A DNA stretch of 32,472 nt from JAFAXD01 sp035472475. GTDB taxonomy: Bacteria > Pseudomonadota > Alphaproteobacteria > Rhizobiales > Xanthobacteraceae. Below the pieces are notes generated by a model, which did no database searches, was not told the DNA's origin, and saw only the letters and a program-made list of their open reading frames with translations. Of the stretch, positions 7,409-16,500 are shown piece after piece. The translations under genes were made by a program, and so were the position numbers. Each line of letters starts with the position of its first letter. Positions within the stretch are counted from its first letter, which is position 1. The stretch lies in contig DATIPA010000203.1 in the NCBI GenBank assembly GCA_035472475.1, forward strand, positions 1 to 32,472. The letters are read 5' to 3'.

Positions 7409-8038
7409 CTATTGGCTCGCCCAGACGATGCGGGCCATCCAGGCGACGTCTTCAGCCGGAAGCGAGCGCTCGGCGAGATCGCTCGTCAACGCCCGTATGT
7501 CGATCGTCTTGCCCGCGGTGCGCCGGAGCTCGGTCGCGAACAATTCTCCCGCCCGCGTCATGACCACAACGCGATCGCCGCGGCGGACCGGGGCGGCCGG
7601 CGAAATCACGATGACGGTGCCGTCCCGATAGGTCGGTTGCAGGGTGTCGCCGGTGATCTCGAGCGCGTAGGCGTGTTCGTCTTGTGGCGCCGCAAACCGG
7701 ATCTCATCCCACCCCTTCGCGGTCGGAAATCCGGCGGCATCGAAATGGCTCACTGCGCTCACCTGCCCGAACCCCATGAGCGGCAGCGCGCGCCCGGCGT
7801 CGGCGGGGCGATCCGTAATCAGCCCGACGAATTCCTCGATCGATATTCCGGTGGCGGCGAGGGATTTTGCGACCGATTCGGTGGATGGCCAGCGCTCACG
7901 CCCCTGCCGGGTGATCCGCTTTGACTTGTTGAACGTGGTCGGGTCGAGCCCGGCGCGCTTGGCGAGTCCGGACGCGGACAGGTTCGCCCGCTTGGCAAGC
8001 CGGTCGATCGCCGCCCAGATTTGCGCGTGGGTCAACAT
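7409..8038 (-). CDS. HTH/S24 (LexA-like) transcriptional regulator with degenerate peptidase dyad
   Basis: A 209-residue regulator. The N-terminal helix-turn-helix is at about residues 5-45 (ANLSASGLAKRAGLDPTTFNKSKR) and a C-terminal S24 domain spans about 120-209, ending WMARIVWASQ. In active S24 proteins a Ser in a GDSM-type motif and a Lys about 37 residues later cleave a linker or the repressor itself. Here the motif reads GDTLQP (Thr132) and the Lys position reads FATEL (Thr169), so autoproteolysis is probably lost. The ATG at 8038 is chosen because the HTH follows directly; upstream in-frame starts add an unconserved tail. It is convergent with lysS and divergent from pyrD. No phage genes are nearby, so a chromosomal regulator is more likely than a prophage repressor. 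Confidence 0.88.
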   Translation of the reverse strand: MLTHAQIWAAIDRLAKRANLSASGLAKRAGLDPTTFNKSKRITRQGRERWPSTESVAKSLAATGISIEEFVGLITDRPADAGRALPLMGFGQVSAVSHFDAAGFPTAKGWDEIRFAAPQDEHAYALEITGDTLQPTYRDGTVIVISPAAPVRRGDRVVVMTRAGELFATELRRTAGKTIDIRALTSDLAERSLPAEDVAWMARIVWASQ

Positions 8039-8086
8039 CACGAAGACTCGGGGAAATTCGGTCAGCGGCAAGTACTCTGATTAGGA

Positions 8087-8126
8087 ATTATAACCTCGCA
8101 ATGACGATGTCCAGGTTGTTTTCAAC
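8087..8126 (-). promoter_or_regulatory. Candidate promoter and operator of the S24 regulator
   Basis: On the minus strand a perfect TATAAT (8092-8087) is preceded, with a 15-base spacer, by TGGACA (8113-8108) as a possible -35. Next to it lies GTTGTTTTCAAC (8115-8126), an inverted repeat with 4-base arms. The start codon is about 50 bases downstream of the -10. An operator at the -35 edge would fit autoregulation. The spacer is slightly short for a sigma-70 promoter. Confidence 0.35.
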
Positions 8127-8265
8127 ATTCACAAGGTCTCGCGCGATTGATCGCCGTCACGGTGGCGCCTTGCCGCACACGTTCGGTTCCTCTCGGGTGA
8201 CGCTCGAAGAGTCCGCAATGCCGCGGAAGATGCTATAGGGTGCGCCCCAGCTCCTGGAGCCCGCC

Positions 8266-9357
8266 GTGATCGGCCTGTTCGACCGTCTCGCCCGCCCGCT
8301 GTTGCGCGCGCTCGATCCGGAAGACGCCCATGCCTTGAGCTTGCAGGCGCTGAGATACGCGCCGCTTAAGCGGTCTGTCAGCGATGACCGGCGCCTTGGG
8401 GTGCGTGCCTTCGGACTGAATTTCCCCAACCCGATCGGGATTGCGGCCGGCTACGACAAGGGCGCGGATGTGCCGGACGCTCTACTCCGGCTCGGGTTCG
8501 GGTTCGTCGAGGTCGGCACCATCACACCCCGACCGCAGGCCGGCAATCCGCGCCCGCGCCTGTTTCGTCTCGATGCGGACGAGGGCGTCATCAACCGCCT
8601 CGGCTTCAACAGTCCGGGGGCCGACGTGGTGCTCGCGCGGCTCACCGCCCGCGGCACGAACGGCGGCATTGTGGGTATCAACGTCGGTGCCAACCGCGAC
8701 ACCATCGACCGCGGTTCCGACTATGTGCGGCTGATCGAGATGTTCGCGCCGGTCGCGAGCTATTTCACCGTCAACGTCTCGTCGCCCAACACGCCGGGCC
8801 TGCGCGACCTGCAGCAGGCCCGTGCCCTCGATGATCTGCTGGCGCGGGTTATCGCGGCCCGGGAGCGCGCTTCGCTTAAGGCCCGCGCTGTGCCGGTGCT
8901 GCTGAAGATCGCACCAGATCTCCGGTTGTCCGAACTCGACGACGTGGTGGCGGTCGCACGCCGTCGGCGCGTCGACGGAATGATCGTCGGCAACACGACG
9001 ACCTCCCGACCGGCGGATTTGCGCGATCCGAAAGCCAAGCAAGCGGGCGGGCTCTCCGGCAAGCCGCTGTTTCGTCTCGCAACCCGCATGCTCGCCGAGA
9101 CGTTTGTCCGGGCGGAGAACGCGTTTCCGCTGGTCGGGGTCGGCGGCATCGATACGGGCGCGGCGGGGGTCGCCAAGGTGCGGGCCGGCGCCAGCCTGAT
9201 CCAACTCTATTCCGGCCTGGTGTTCCGCGGCCTCGGACTCATTGCCGAGGTCAAGGCCCATTTGACGCGCACATTGGACAGGAGCCGCGGACAAGGCCTG
9301 AGCGACCTTGTCGGTTCCGACGCGGCCGCCATCACCGGTGAGCTCTGGCCAGGATGA
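8266..9357 (+). CDS. pyrD: Dihydroorotate dehydrogenase (quinone), class 2
   Basis: A 363-residue membrane-associated flavoenzyme that oxidises dihydroorotate to orotate with quinone in pyrimidine synthesis. The GTG at 8266 is preceded by GGAG at good spacing and gives the normal N-terminal amphipathic helix (MIGLFDRLARPLLRALDPEDAHALSLQALR) that marks class 2. The family signatures are present: NPIGIAAGYDKGADV, VEVGTITPRPQAGNPRPRLF, INRLGFNS and the catalytic-serine motif VNVSSPNTPGLR (Ser172/173), then GGIDTGAAG.KVRAGASLIQLY near the C-terminus for FMN phosphate binding. The length is typical. Confidence 0.97.
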   Translation: MIGLFDRLARPLLRALDPEDAHALSLQALRYAPLKRSVSDDRRLGVRAFGLNFPNPIGIAAGYDKGADVPDALLRLGFGFVEVGTITPRPQAGNPRPRLFRLDADEGVINRLGFNSPGADVVLARLTARGTNGGIVGINVGANRDTIDRGSDYVRLIEMFAPVASYFTVNVSSPNTPGLRDLQQARALDDLLARVIAARERASLKARAVPVLLKIAPDLRLSELDDVVAVARRRRVDGMIVGNTTTSRPADLRDPKAKQAGGLSGKPLFRLATRMLAETFVRAENAFPLVGVGGIDTGAAGVAKVRAGASLIQLYSGLVFRGLGLIAEVKAHLTRTLDRSRGQGLSDLVGSDAAAITGELWPG

Positions 9358-9374
9358 TTATTGAACAGTGATTG

Positions 9375-9650
9375 TTACGTCCGGCCGCTCGTGGCTTTTG
9401 CCAGCCGCATCACCAGCCAGATTGGAATAACCAGCACGGCGCCAAGCAGGAAATAGCGGCAGAGCCACCAGATCGCATCAAAACCCATGTCCCAGATCTG
9501 ACGTACGAGGTTCTGCAGGCTGCGCCAGAGGTTGAGTGGGTCGAGGCCCAGCGCCGAGAGGATGACCCCGACCAGGATCGATAACAGAACGAGCCGCACC
9601 GCGACTGAAAGTGGCGGCCCCCCGAAGAACTGCTTGATCTGTTCGGACAT
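9375..9650 (-). CDS. DUF6460 family membrane protein
   Basis: A 91-residue inner-membrane protein. The ATG at 9650 follows GGAAG at close spacing and the protein then begins MSEQIKQFFGGPPLSVAVRL. Two hydrophobic segments are visible, about residues 16-34 (VAVRLVLLSILVGVILSAL) and 62-80 (YFLLGAVLVIPIWLVMRL), separated by an amphipathic stretch with WDMGFDAIWW. The layout 'F.GG.P..V.VRL' plus two membrane helices matches the DUF6460 family of Rhizobiales, whose function is unknown. It starts 25 bases after the ligase stop codon, so it is probably the last gene of the leftward exonuclease-ligase operon. Confidence 0.8.
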   Translation of the reverse strand: MSEQIKQFFGGPPLSVAVRLVLLSILVGVILSALGLDPLNLWRSLQNLVRQIWDMGFDAIWWLCRYFLLGAVLVIPIWLVMRLAKATSGRT

Positions 9651-9675
9651 GGTCTTCCATTCCTCCCGCCGGAGT

Positions 9676-11373
9676 TCAAGCGACAGTGTCACTGGCGGCT
9701 TTCGCGGGCAATGACCCGTTGGTAAATCGCCCTTCGATCGCGCGCAAAATCGCCTCCAGCGTCTCGATCCGGTCGGCGTCGCGCGGCGGCTTGTCCCAGC
9801 GCAGGCGGCTGATGCGCGGGAAGCGCATGGCCAAGCCGGACTTGTGGCGCGTCGACCGCTGCAGCCCTTCGAACGCCACTTCGAACACTAGACCCTGCTC
9901 GCGTTCATGCATGACCTCGCGCACCGGTCCGAACCGCTCGACGGTGTTGCGACGCACGAAGCGATCGATCTCGATCAGCTCCGCGTCGGTGAACCCGAAA
10001 TAGGCTTTCCCGACCGGAACCAGCTCGTCGCCGTTCTCGCCCACGCTCCAGACGCCGAACGTATAGTCGGAATAGAACGACGAGCGTTTGCCGTGACCAC
10101 GCTGCGCATACATCAGCACCGCGTCGACCAGGAACGGATCGCGCTTCCATTTCCACCACAGCCCCTTCGGCCGCCCCGGCAGGTATGGCGCGTCGCGGCG
10201 CTTGATCATGACGCCCTCAACCGCCTCGGCATCGCCTTCAGCGTCCGCTTCCGCAGGATTCGCGCGCGCGCGGGCCAGCGCGTCCCAGTCGGCAAACGCG
10301 ATCTGCGGCGAGAGATCGATGCGGGGCTCCCCGAGCCTCGTCACCAGCGCCTCCAGTCGCGCGCGCCGATCCGCCAGCGGCAGCTCGCGCAGGTCTTCTT
10401 CGCCCTCGATCAACAGATCGTAGGCGTGCAGGTGCGCGGGAAATTCGGCAAGGAGCTTTGGTGTTACCGATTTGCGGTTGAGCCGCTGCTGCAGAACGTT
10501 GAACGACTGCACGCGCTGTTCGCGCATGATCAACAACTCGCCGTCGATTGCACCGTCAAACCGCAGCGCTTCGGCCAGATCGGGAAAGCTCGCCGAGATA
10601 TCCTCGCCGGTTCGGGAATAGAGGCGGGTGATCTTTGTTCCGTCCGGTCGCGATGCCGCCACCGCCTGCACGCGAATGCCGTCCCACTTCCATTCGGCGC
10701 AATGCGCGGCCGGGTCGAGTGCCGCAAGATCGGTTTCCTCGATCGCGTGCGACAGCATCACCGGCCGGAACGGCACCGGATCTCCGGTCGCAGGCTTGCC
10801 GGCGCGTTGCTCGAGCCAAGCGAACAAGTCCAGGTAGGGCGGGGCCAATCCGGGCCAGATCAACTCGATTTCGTCCGGGTCCTTGTCGCCGAGCGCCGCG
10901 ACCGCGGTTTTGGCGAGGCGCGCAGAGACCCCGATGCGGAGCGCGCCGGTGACAAGCTTGAGCAACGTCCAGCGACCGGTCTCATCGAGCTGATCGAGCC
11001 AGCGGGCGAGCTGTGCGGGAAGTTGCGCTTTGCCCAATGTCGCGAGTGTCGTGACTACACTCGATAGGGTAGGAGGTTCGGTTCCTGCCCACTTTTGGGC
11101 AGGCGCCGGCCACATCAGCGCGACCGTCTCGGACAGATCCCCAACGAAATCGTAGGAGAGCCCGAACAGCATCGGGTCCGCGCGCTCGCTGATCAACGTA
11201 CGGATCAACCCCGGCTTGGCATGCTGAAACGAAAGCGCGCCGGTCAGCGCCGCCAACGCGTAGCCTCGTTCCGGGTCGGGCGTGCTCCGAAAATAGTCCG
11301 TCATCAAACGCAGTTTGCCGTTGCGGCTTGGCTCGTAGCCGAGCTGGTCGAGCAGCGCCGCGAACCGGTTCAT
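9676..11373 (-). CDS. ATP-dependent DNA ligase, ligase-associated DNA damage response cluster
   Basis: A 565-residue enzyme that seals nicks through an enzyme-AMP intermediate. The ATG at 11373 overlaps the exonuclease stop codon (ATGA), which fixes the start; the longer upstream reading is only the other frame of the exonuclease. Domains: N-terminal helical DNA-binding region (about 1-190, MNRFAALLDQLGYEPSRNGKLRLMTDYF), then the nucleotidyltransferase core with motif I EWKWDGIR (Lys229 is the AMP-accepting lysine), motif III 'FDGAIDGELLI', motif IV 'EGVMIKRRDAPY', motif V 'WWKWKRDP', then an OB domain ending 'LAMRFPRISRLRWDKPPRDAD'. The cluster-type ligase travels with an MBL exonuclease, a DEXH helicase and a metallophosphoesterase; all four occur in this window. 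Confidence 0.94.
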   Translation of the reverse strand: MNRFAALLDQLGYEPSRNGKLRLMTDYFRSTPDPERGYALAALTGALSFQHAKPGLIRTLISERADPMLFGLSYDFVGDLSETVALMWPAPAQKWAGTEPPTLSSVVTTLATLGKAQLPAQLARWLDQLDETGRWTLLKLVTGALRIGVSARLAKTAVAALGDKDPDEIELIWPGLAPPYLDLFAWLEQRAGKPATGDPVPFRPVMLSHAIEETDLAALDPAAHCAEWKWDGIRVQAVAASRPDGTKITRLYSRTGEDISASFPDLAEALRFDGAIDGELLIMREQRVQSFNVLQQRLNRKSVTPKLLAEFPAHLHAYDLLIEGEEDLRELPLADRRARLEALVTRLGEPRIDLSPQIAFADWDALARARANPAEADAEGDAEAVEGVMIKRRDAPYLPGRPKGLWWKWKRDPFLVDAVLMYAQRGHGKRSSFYSDYTFGVWSVGENGDELVPVGKAYFGFTDAELIEIDRFVRRNTVERFGPVREVMHEREQGLVFEVAFEGLQRSTRHKSGLAMRFPRISRLRWDKPPRDADRIETLEAILRAIEGRFTNGSLPAKAASDTVA

Positions 11374-12404
11374 GCCAGCGCCTCGCCGGCGTTGACGTCG
11401 TCGGTCTCGTCCTCGTCGCCATAGCCGACGATGTGGAGCGGACGCGCCATCATCCCCTGCGTCCCGCACCAGTGCACCAATGCCTCCTCGGCGCCGTGGG
11501 TGACCCAGATCTGCGCTGCACCGGTCGCGGCGATCGTCGCGGTGAGCCCATCCCAATCGGCGTGATCAGAGATCACCAGCGGCAGTTCGACCCCGTGTTG
11601 GCGCGCGCGGGCGCGCACGCGCATCCAGCCCGACGCAAACGAGGTGAGCGGATCGGGGAACCGCCGGGTCCAGACGTCCTTGAGGGCGGAGGGCGGGCAA
11701 AGCGCGATAGCGCCCGCAAGTTCGGTCTTGGGTGTGCCACGGGCGGTGCGCAGATCGCCAAGGTCGATCGTGCTCGCGTAGTAACGGGTGATCGTGTCAA
11801 GCGCGCCGTGCAGATAGATCGGCTTGTCGTGGCCGGCCGCTCGAATGAGCGCGATGAGACGCTGGGCTTTGCCGAGCGAGTAGGCGCCCACAAGATGTGC
11901 GCGCTCCGGAAAGAGCGCAACCGATCGCATGAGCTTGTCGATCTCAGTACGTGGATCACCATGCCGAAAGACCGGCAGGCCGAACGTCGCCTCGGTGATG
12001 AACACGTCGCACCGCACGAGCTCGAACGGCACACAGGTCGGATCGGCAACATCCTTGTAGTCGCCGGAAGCCACGATGGTGAGACCGTTCGCCGCGACCG
12101 CGACCTGCGCCGACCCCAGAACGTGGCCGGCCGGATGCAACGTGACGGCAGCGCCATCGATGTGCACGGTCTCGCCGTAACGAACCGCCTGTGCGGTTCC
12201 GGCGAAATCCTCGCCGTACCGCAGCCGCATCAGATCGAGTGTTTCCCGTGTCGCGAGCACCGCGCCGTGGCCACGCCGTGCGTGGTCGGAATGGCCGTGG
12301 GTGATCACCGCCTTCGCGACCGGGCGAACCGGGTCGATATGGAAGCCACCACGCTGGCAACACAGTCCGGCGGCTGTCGGAACAAGCAGGTCTTCGGGGC
12401 GCAT
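11370..12404 (-). CDS. Ligase-associated DNA damage response exonuclease (MBL fold)
   Basis: A metallo-beta-lactamase-fold nuclease of the SNM1/CPSF73-like group, 344 residues from ATG 12404. The metal-binding motif THGHSDHAR gives His36, His38, Asp40 and His41; later ligand motifs are HPAGHVLGSAQV, ASGDYKDVADP, and a C-terminal 'VISDHADW' and 'VTHGAEEA'. The start at 12404 (MRPEDLLVPT) fits the family N-terminus I remember. In-frame ATGs at 12422 and 12434 are possible, but the last overlaps the opposite-strand methyltransferase start codon. No strong ribosome binding site favours any of them. The gene is translationally coupled to the ligase by ATGA. Known relatives are DNA exonucleases in the ligase-associated repair cluster. 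Confidence 0.92.
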   Translation of the reverse strand: MRPEDLLVPTAAGLCCQRGGFHIDPVRPVAKAVITHGHSDHARRGHGAVLATRETLDLMRLRYGEDFAGTAQAVRYGETVHIDGAAVTLHPAGHVLGSAQVAVAANGLTIVASGDYKDVADPTCVPFELVRCDVFITEATFGLPVFRHGDPRTEIDKLMRSVALFPERAHLVGAYSLGKAQRLIALIRAAGHDKPIYLHGALDTITRYYASTIDLGDLRTARGTPKTELAGAIALCPPSALKDVWTRRFPDPLTSFASGWMRVRARARQHGVELPLVISDHADWDGLTATIAATGAAQIWVTHGAEEALVHWCGTQGMMARPLHIVGYGDEDETDDVNAGEALA

Positions 12405-12432
12405 CGTTTCAAGATATGTCATATCGATGGTC

Positions 12433-13371
12433 ATGGAAGTGCGCGTCGAACCGCTGTTCCAATCGTCCGGCGATCTCCTTGCCGACCGGCGCTACGGCTT
12501 TGCCCTCGAACTTGCGGCGCGCGGAGATCGGCATGGTGCAATCGATGTGCTGACGCAGGCGATCGAGCTTGCACCGGACTTCGCGTCTGCATGGTTTACG
12601 CTTGCGGATCTGCGCGAAGTGTCGGGTGACCGTTCCGGCGCGGTCGAGGCATTCCGGCGCGCACACATTGCGGATCCCGACGATCGTCGCGGCGCCGGGC
12701 TACGCCTTGCCCGTCTCAACGCGCAGGCGCCGGACGCAATGCCTCCGGACTATGTGCGCGCGCTGTTCGACCAGTATGCCCCGCGGTTCGACACCGCCTT
12801 GGCGGCGCTGTCCTATCGGGCGCCGGCATTGCTGCTCGACGCGATCACACGCTCTCGGGCGCGACGCGGACAGCGCCTGCGGTTTGGCGCCGTGCTCGAC
12901 CTCGGCTGTGGCACGGGACTTATGGGTGCGGCGGTCGGGCCGGTCTGCGACTGGTTGGTCGGTGTCGATCTGTCTCCGGGTATGATCGCGAAGGCGCGGC
13001 AGAAGGGGCTTTATGATCGGTTGGATGTGGCGGATATCGGCGAGTTCATGAAGGCGGAGTGCAGTACGTCGTCCCGCTATCACCTGATCCTGGCAGCCGA
13101 CGTGCTGCCGTATGTCGGCGATCTCACGCAGATCATGACGCAGGTGAAGTCTCTGCTCGAAGCAGACGGACTATTCGGCTTCACGGTCGAGACGCATGCC
13201 GGTGCGGGAATTAGGCTTGGGGAGGCGTTGCGCTACGCCCACAGCGAAATGCATGTGTGTGATGCGATCGCGTCGGCCGGACTCGTTCTTCATATCCTTG
13301 AGCACGCGTCAACGCGCAACGAAGGTGGCGCACCAGCCGCCAACGTCGTCGTACTTGCTGCTCGTCCGTAG
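12433..13371 (+). CDS. TPR-containing class I SAM-dependent methyltransferase
   Basis: A 312-residue cytoplasmic protein. Residues about 15-95 form two to three TPR helices (RYGFALELAARGDRHGAIDVLTQAIELAPDF, then AWFTLADLREVSGDRSGAVEAFRRA). A Rossmann methyltransferase domain follows with motif I VLDLGCGTGLMG (Asp156-Gly162), acidic strand 'LVGVDLSPGMIAKA', and 'YHLILAADVLPYVGDL' as motif IV. The link 'PPDYVRALFDQYAPRFDTAL' is seen in trans-aconitate/BioC-like methyltransferases with TPR heads. Substrate is unknown. The start at 12433 (or 12427) is within 30 bases of the divergent exonuclease start, so the two promoters must lie inside each other's coding regions or overlap. Neighbourhood suggests, but does not prove, a link to DNA repair. 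Confidence 0.9.
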   Translation: MEVRVEPLFQSSGDLLADRRYGFALELAARGDRHGAIDVLTQAIELAPDFASAWFTLADLREVSGDRSGAVEAFRRAHIADPDDRRGAGLRLARLNAQAPDAMPPDYVRALFDQYAPRFDTALAALSYRAPALLLDAITRSRARRGQRLRFGAVLDLGCGTGLMGAAVGPVCDWLVGVDLSPGMIAKARQKGLYDRLDVADIGEFMKAECSTSSRYHLILAADVLPYVGDLTQIMTQVKSLLEADGLFGFTVETHAGAGIRLGEALRYAHSEMHVCDAIASAGLVLHILEHASTRNEGGAPAANVVVLAARP

Positions 13372-13543
13372 TTTGATCGCACCTCGTGGGCGTGCGCGCT
13401 TAGGTCGCATGTTACCGGCGCGCAACAGCCGGGAAATAAATACCGCCTCATTGAATCTCGGTACAACCGTAGGGCGTGCGCGGCAGGGTTTCCGTTATTG
13501 TCGGCCGTGGGGTTGGCTGGGAAATTCATTCGGAAATCCAACA

Positions 13544-16500
13544 ATGTATCCGTTCTCGCTGTGCGAGCGCGGCGGCGATGTCGCGCGCGCACGCAGATGG
13601 CCCGCGTGTCGCCGGTTGCGCGCGCGCCGTGCGCTTCTGTCGGGCAGCGCGCTGGTGGGCGCAGGCCTCTGCCTGTCGCTGGCTTTCGCGCCGACCCCGG
13701 TTCTCGCCGTCGACATCAGCACGCAGGCCCAACTCGACGCGGCCATCGCCGCGGGCCAGACGTCAATCAATATTGTCTCCGGCAATCTGGCGCTGTCCAA
13801 CGCTCAAACGTTTGCGGCCGGCACCGACCTCACTGTTGCGGCGGGCGCCAGCCTGTCGACGGCCAGCAACCAGGCAGTTGGTTCGCTGTCCGGCGCCGGC
13901 ACTCTGATTTTGGGGACCAACGGTCTCGCGGTCGGCAGCAACAACACCAACACGGCCTTCTCCGGCACGATCAATCTGACCAACCAGGGCTACAACCCGA
14001 CGTTCGGGACGTTCGCCAAGACTGGGACTGGCACGCTCACGATCAATAACGCCACGATCACGCAGGGCGAGTCCTACATCACGCAAGGCGCGATGGCGCA
14101 GACGGGTGGAAACACGACCTTTACCTACCTGGCTGTTGGAACAGGCACGACCGGCGGCAATCCCAACGTCGGCGCCCTCAACGTCTCGGGCGGCACCATC
14201 AGCTTCGGAACCGGACTGCAGGTTGGCGATTTCGGCGGCCAAGGAACGCTCAACCAAACGGGAGGCACCGTCACGGTCGCGGCGACCTGCGGGGACCCCG
14301 CGCATTGCGCAGCTCTGCACATCGGCAACCAGGGCGGCACCGGCACCTATAACATCAGCGGCGGCGAACTCGACCTCGTCGGCTCGAACAACGAACTCGG
14401 CCGCAGCACAGGCACCAAACCCCCCAGCGCCGGCACGCTCAACATCAGCGGCACCGGTGTCGTTGATCTCTCCGCCAACGGCAGCCTTATCATCGGCTAT
14501 GGCAACGAAAACACTTCACCCAACACATCACAAGGATTGATCAATCAGACGGGCGGCACCTTACGGGTCCACAACGGCTCGACCCTCTATCTTACGGGCG
14601 CCAACAGCAGCAGCAGCGTCTACAACCTGAACGGCGGCACGCTCGAGATTGGCGGCAACAGCCTGAAGGCGGGCTACGGCGGCACCGCAAACCCGTATCA
14701 ATTCAACCTCGGCGGCGGCACCATCAAGGTTATCGAATCGGCGCTCGTGACCAGCGTGAATGCCACGTTGGCGTCCGGTGTTTCGACGATCGATACCAAC
14801 GGCCTAGGTGCGACGTGGAGCGGTGTCCTGTCGGGGACCGGCAGTCTCGCCAAGGTCGGCGCCGGCACGTTGACGCTGTCGGGGGTCAACACTTATTCGG
14901 GCGGCACGGCGCTCAATGCGGGCACCCTGGCGGCGGGGTCGAACACGGCGCTGGGGACGGGCACGCTCACGTTTGCGAACGGCACTACGCTGCAGGCCGC
15001 GGCCAACGGCCTGACGCTCGCCAACACGGTCACACTCAACGGCACCGACACGATCGATACCCAGGCGAACGCGATGACGCTCTCGGGTTCGATCGGCGGC
15101 AGCGGCGGACTCGCCAAGATCGGAGCCGGCAAGCTGACGCTGTCGGGCGCCAATGCCTATTCGGGCGCAACCAATGTCAACGCCGGGACGCTGCAGGCCG
15201 GGGCCGCCAATACATTCTCGGCGGCGAGCGCTTTCAACGTCGGCGCTGGCGCGTTCCTCGACCTCAACCGATTCAACCAAACCATCGGCTCTCTTGCCGG
15301 TGCCGGCACTGTTACCAACAACGGCGCCGGCGCCGCGACACTGACAGCGGGCGGGGACAATACCTCGACCACGTTCAGCGGCAGGTTGCAAAATGGCACG
15401 TCCGCGTTGGGTCTCACGAAGTCCGGAACCGGCACACTGACGCTGTCCGGCGCGAACACTTATTCGGGGGCAACCAATATTGCCGCCGGGACCCTGCAGG
15501 CCGGGGCCACCAATACATTTTCGGCGGCCAGTGCCTTCACGGTCGGCGCCAGCGCAACGCTCGACCTCAACGGATTCAACCAGAACATTGGATCCCTTGC
15601 GGGCGCCGGCACCGTGAACGTGGGAACCAACAATCTCACCGTGGGCGGCGACAACACGAGTACTGCCTTCTCCGGCACGATCAATATGACCAACCAGGGT
15701 TATAACCTCACGTACGGAACGTTCACCAAGACCGGGTCGGGAACGCTCACCATCGACAACGCCACCATCACCCAGGGCGAATCGTACATCACTCAAGGCG
15801 CAATGGCGCAGACGAGTGGAAACACCACGGTCACCTACCTCGCCGTCGGAACGGGCACGACGGTAGGCAATCCCAATGTCGGGGCGCTCAACGTCTCGGG
15901 CGGCACGATCAGTTTTGGGACCGGGCTGCAGGTTGGCGATTTCGGCGGCCAGGGAACCCTTAACCAAACCGGCGGTACTGTCAGGGTCGAAGCGACCTGC
16001 GGGGACTTCACCCACTGCGCGGCCCTGCACATTGGCAATCAGGGCGGCACCGGCACCTACAACATCAGCGGCGGTGAACTCGATCTGGTCGGTGGGCTCA
16101 ACGAGCTTGGCCGCAGCACCGGCACGCATCCCGCCAGCGCCGGCACATTCAACATCAGCGGCGGTGTCGTAGATCTGTCCAGCAACGGTGCTGGCGGCGG
16201 TGCCCTTATCATCGGCTATGGCAACGAAAACACTTCGCCCAATACATCGCAAGGCTTGATCAATCAGACGGGCGGCACCTTACGGGTCCACAACGGCTCG
16301 ACGCTCTATCTTACGGGCGCCAACAGCAGCAGCAGCGTCTACAATCTGAACGGCGGCACGCTCGAGATCGGCGGCAACAGCCTTCAGGCGGGCTACGGCG
16401 GTACGTCAAACCCATATCAATTCAATCTCGGCGGCGGCACCATCAAGGTGATCGAATCGGCGCTCGTGACCAGCGTAATGCCACGTTGGCGTCCGGCGTT

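Noticed and set aside
7409..8038. Prophage repressor marking a prophage
   Set aside because: No phage structural, integrase or lysis genes on either side; neighbours are lysS and pyrD.
9907..12629. Rightward open frames opposite the ligase and exonuclease
   Set aside because: The minus strand carries intact ligase and exonuclease motifs; the rightward frames have random Arg/His-rich composition.
14804..16252. Long open frame on the minus strand opposite the autotransporter
   Set aside because: It is the mirror of a repetitive GC-rich coding strand; it has no family motif and the + strand reading is clearly real.
16486..16488. TTG as a real start for a separate autotransporter gene
   Set aside because: No ribosome binding site or signal peptide; the sequence continues the duplicated passenger after a one-base deletion.
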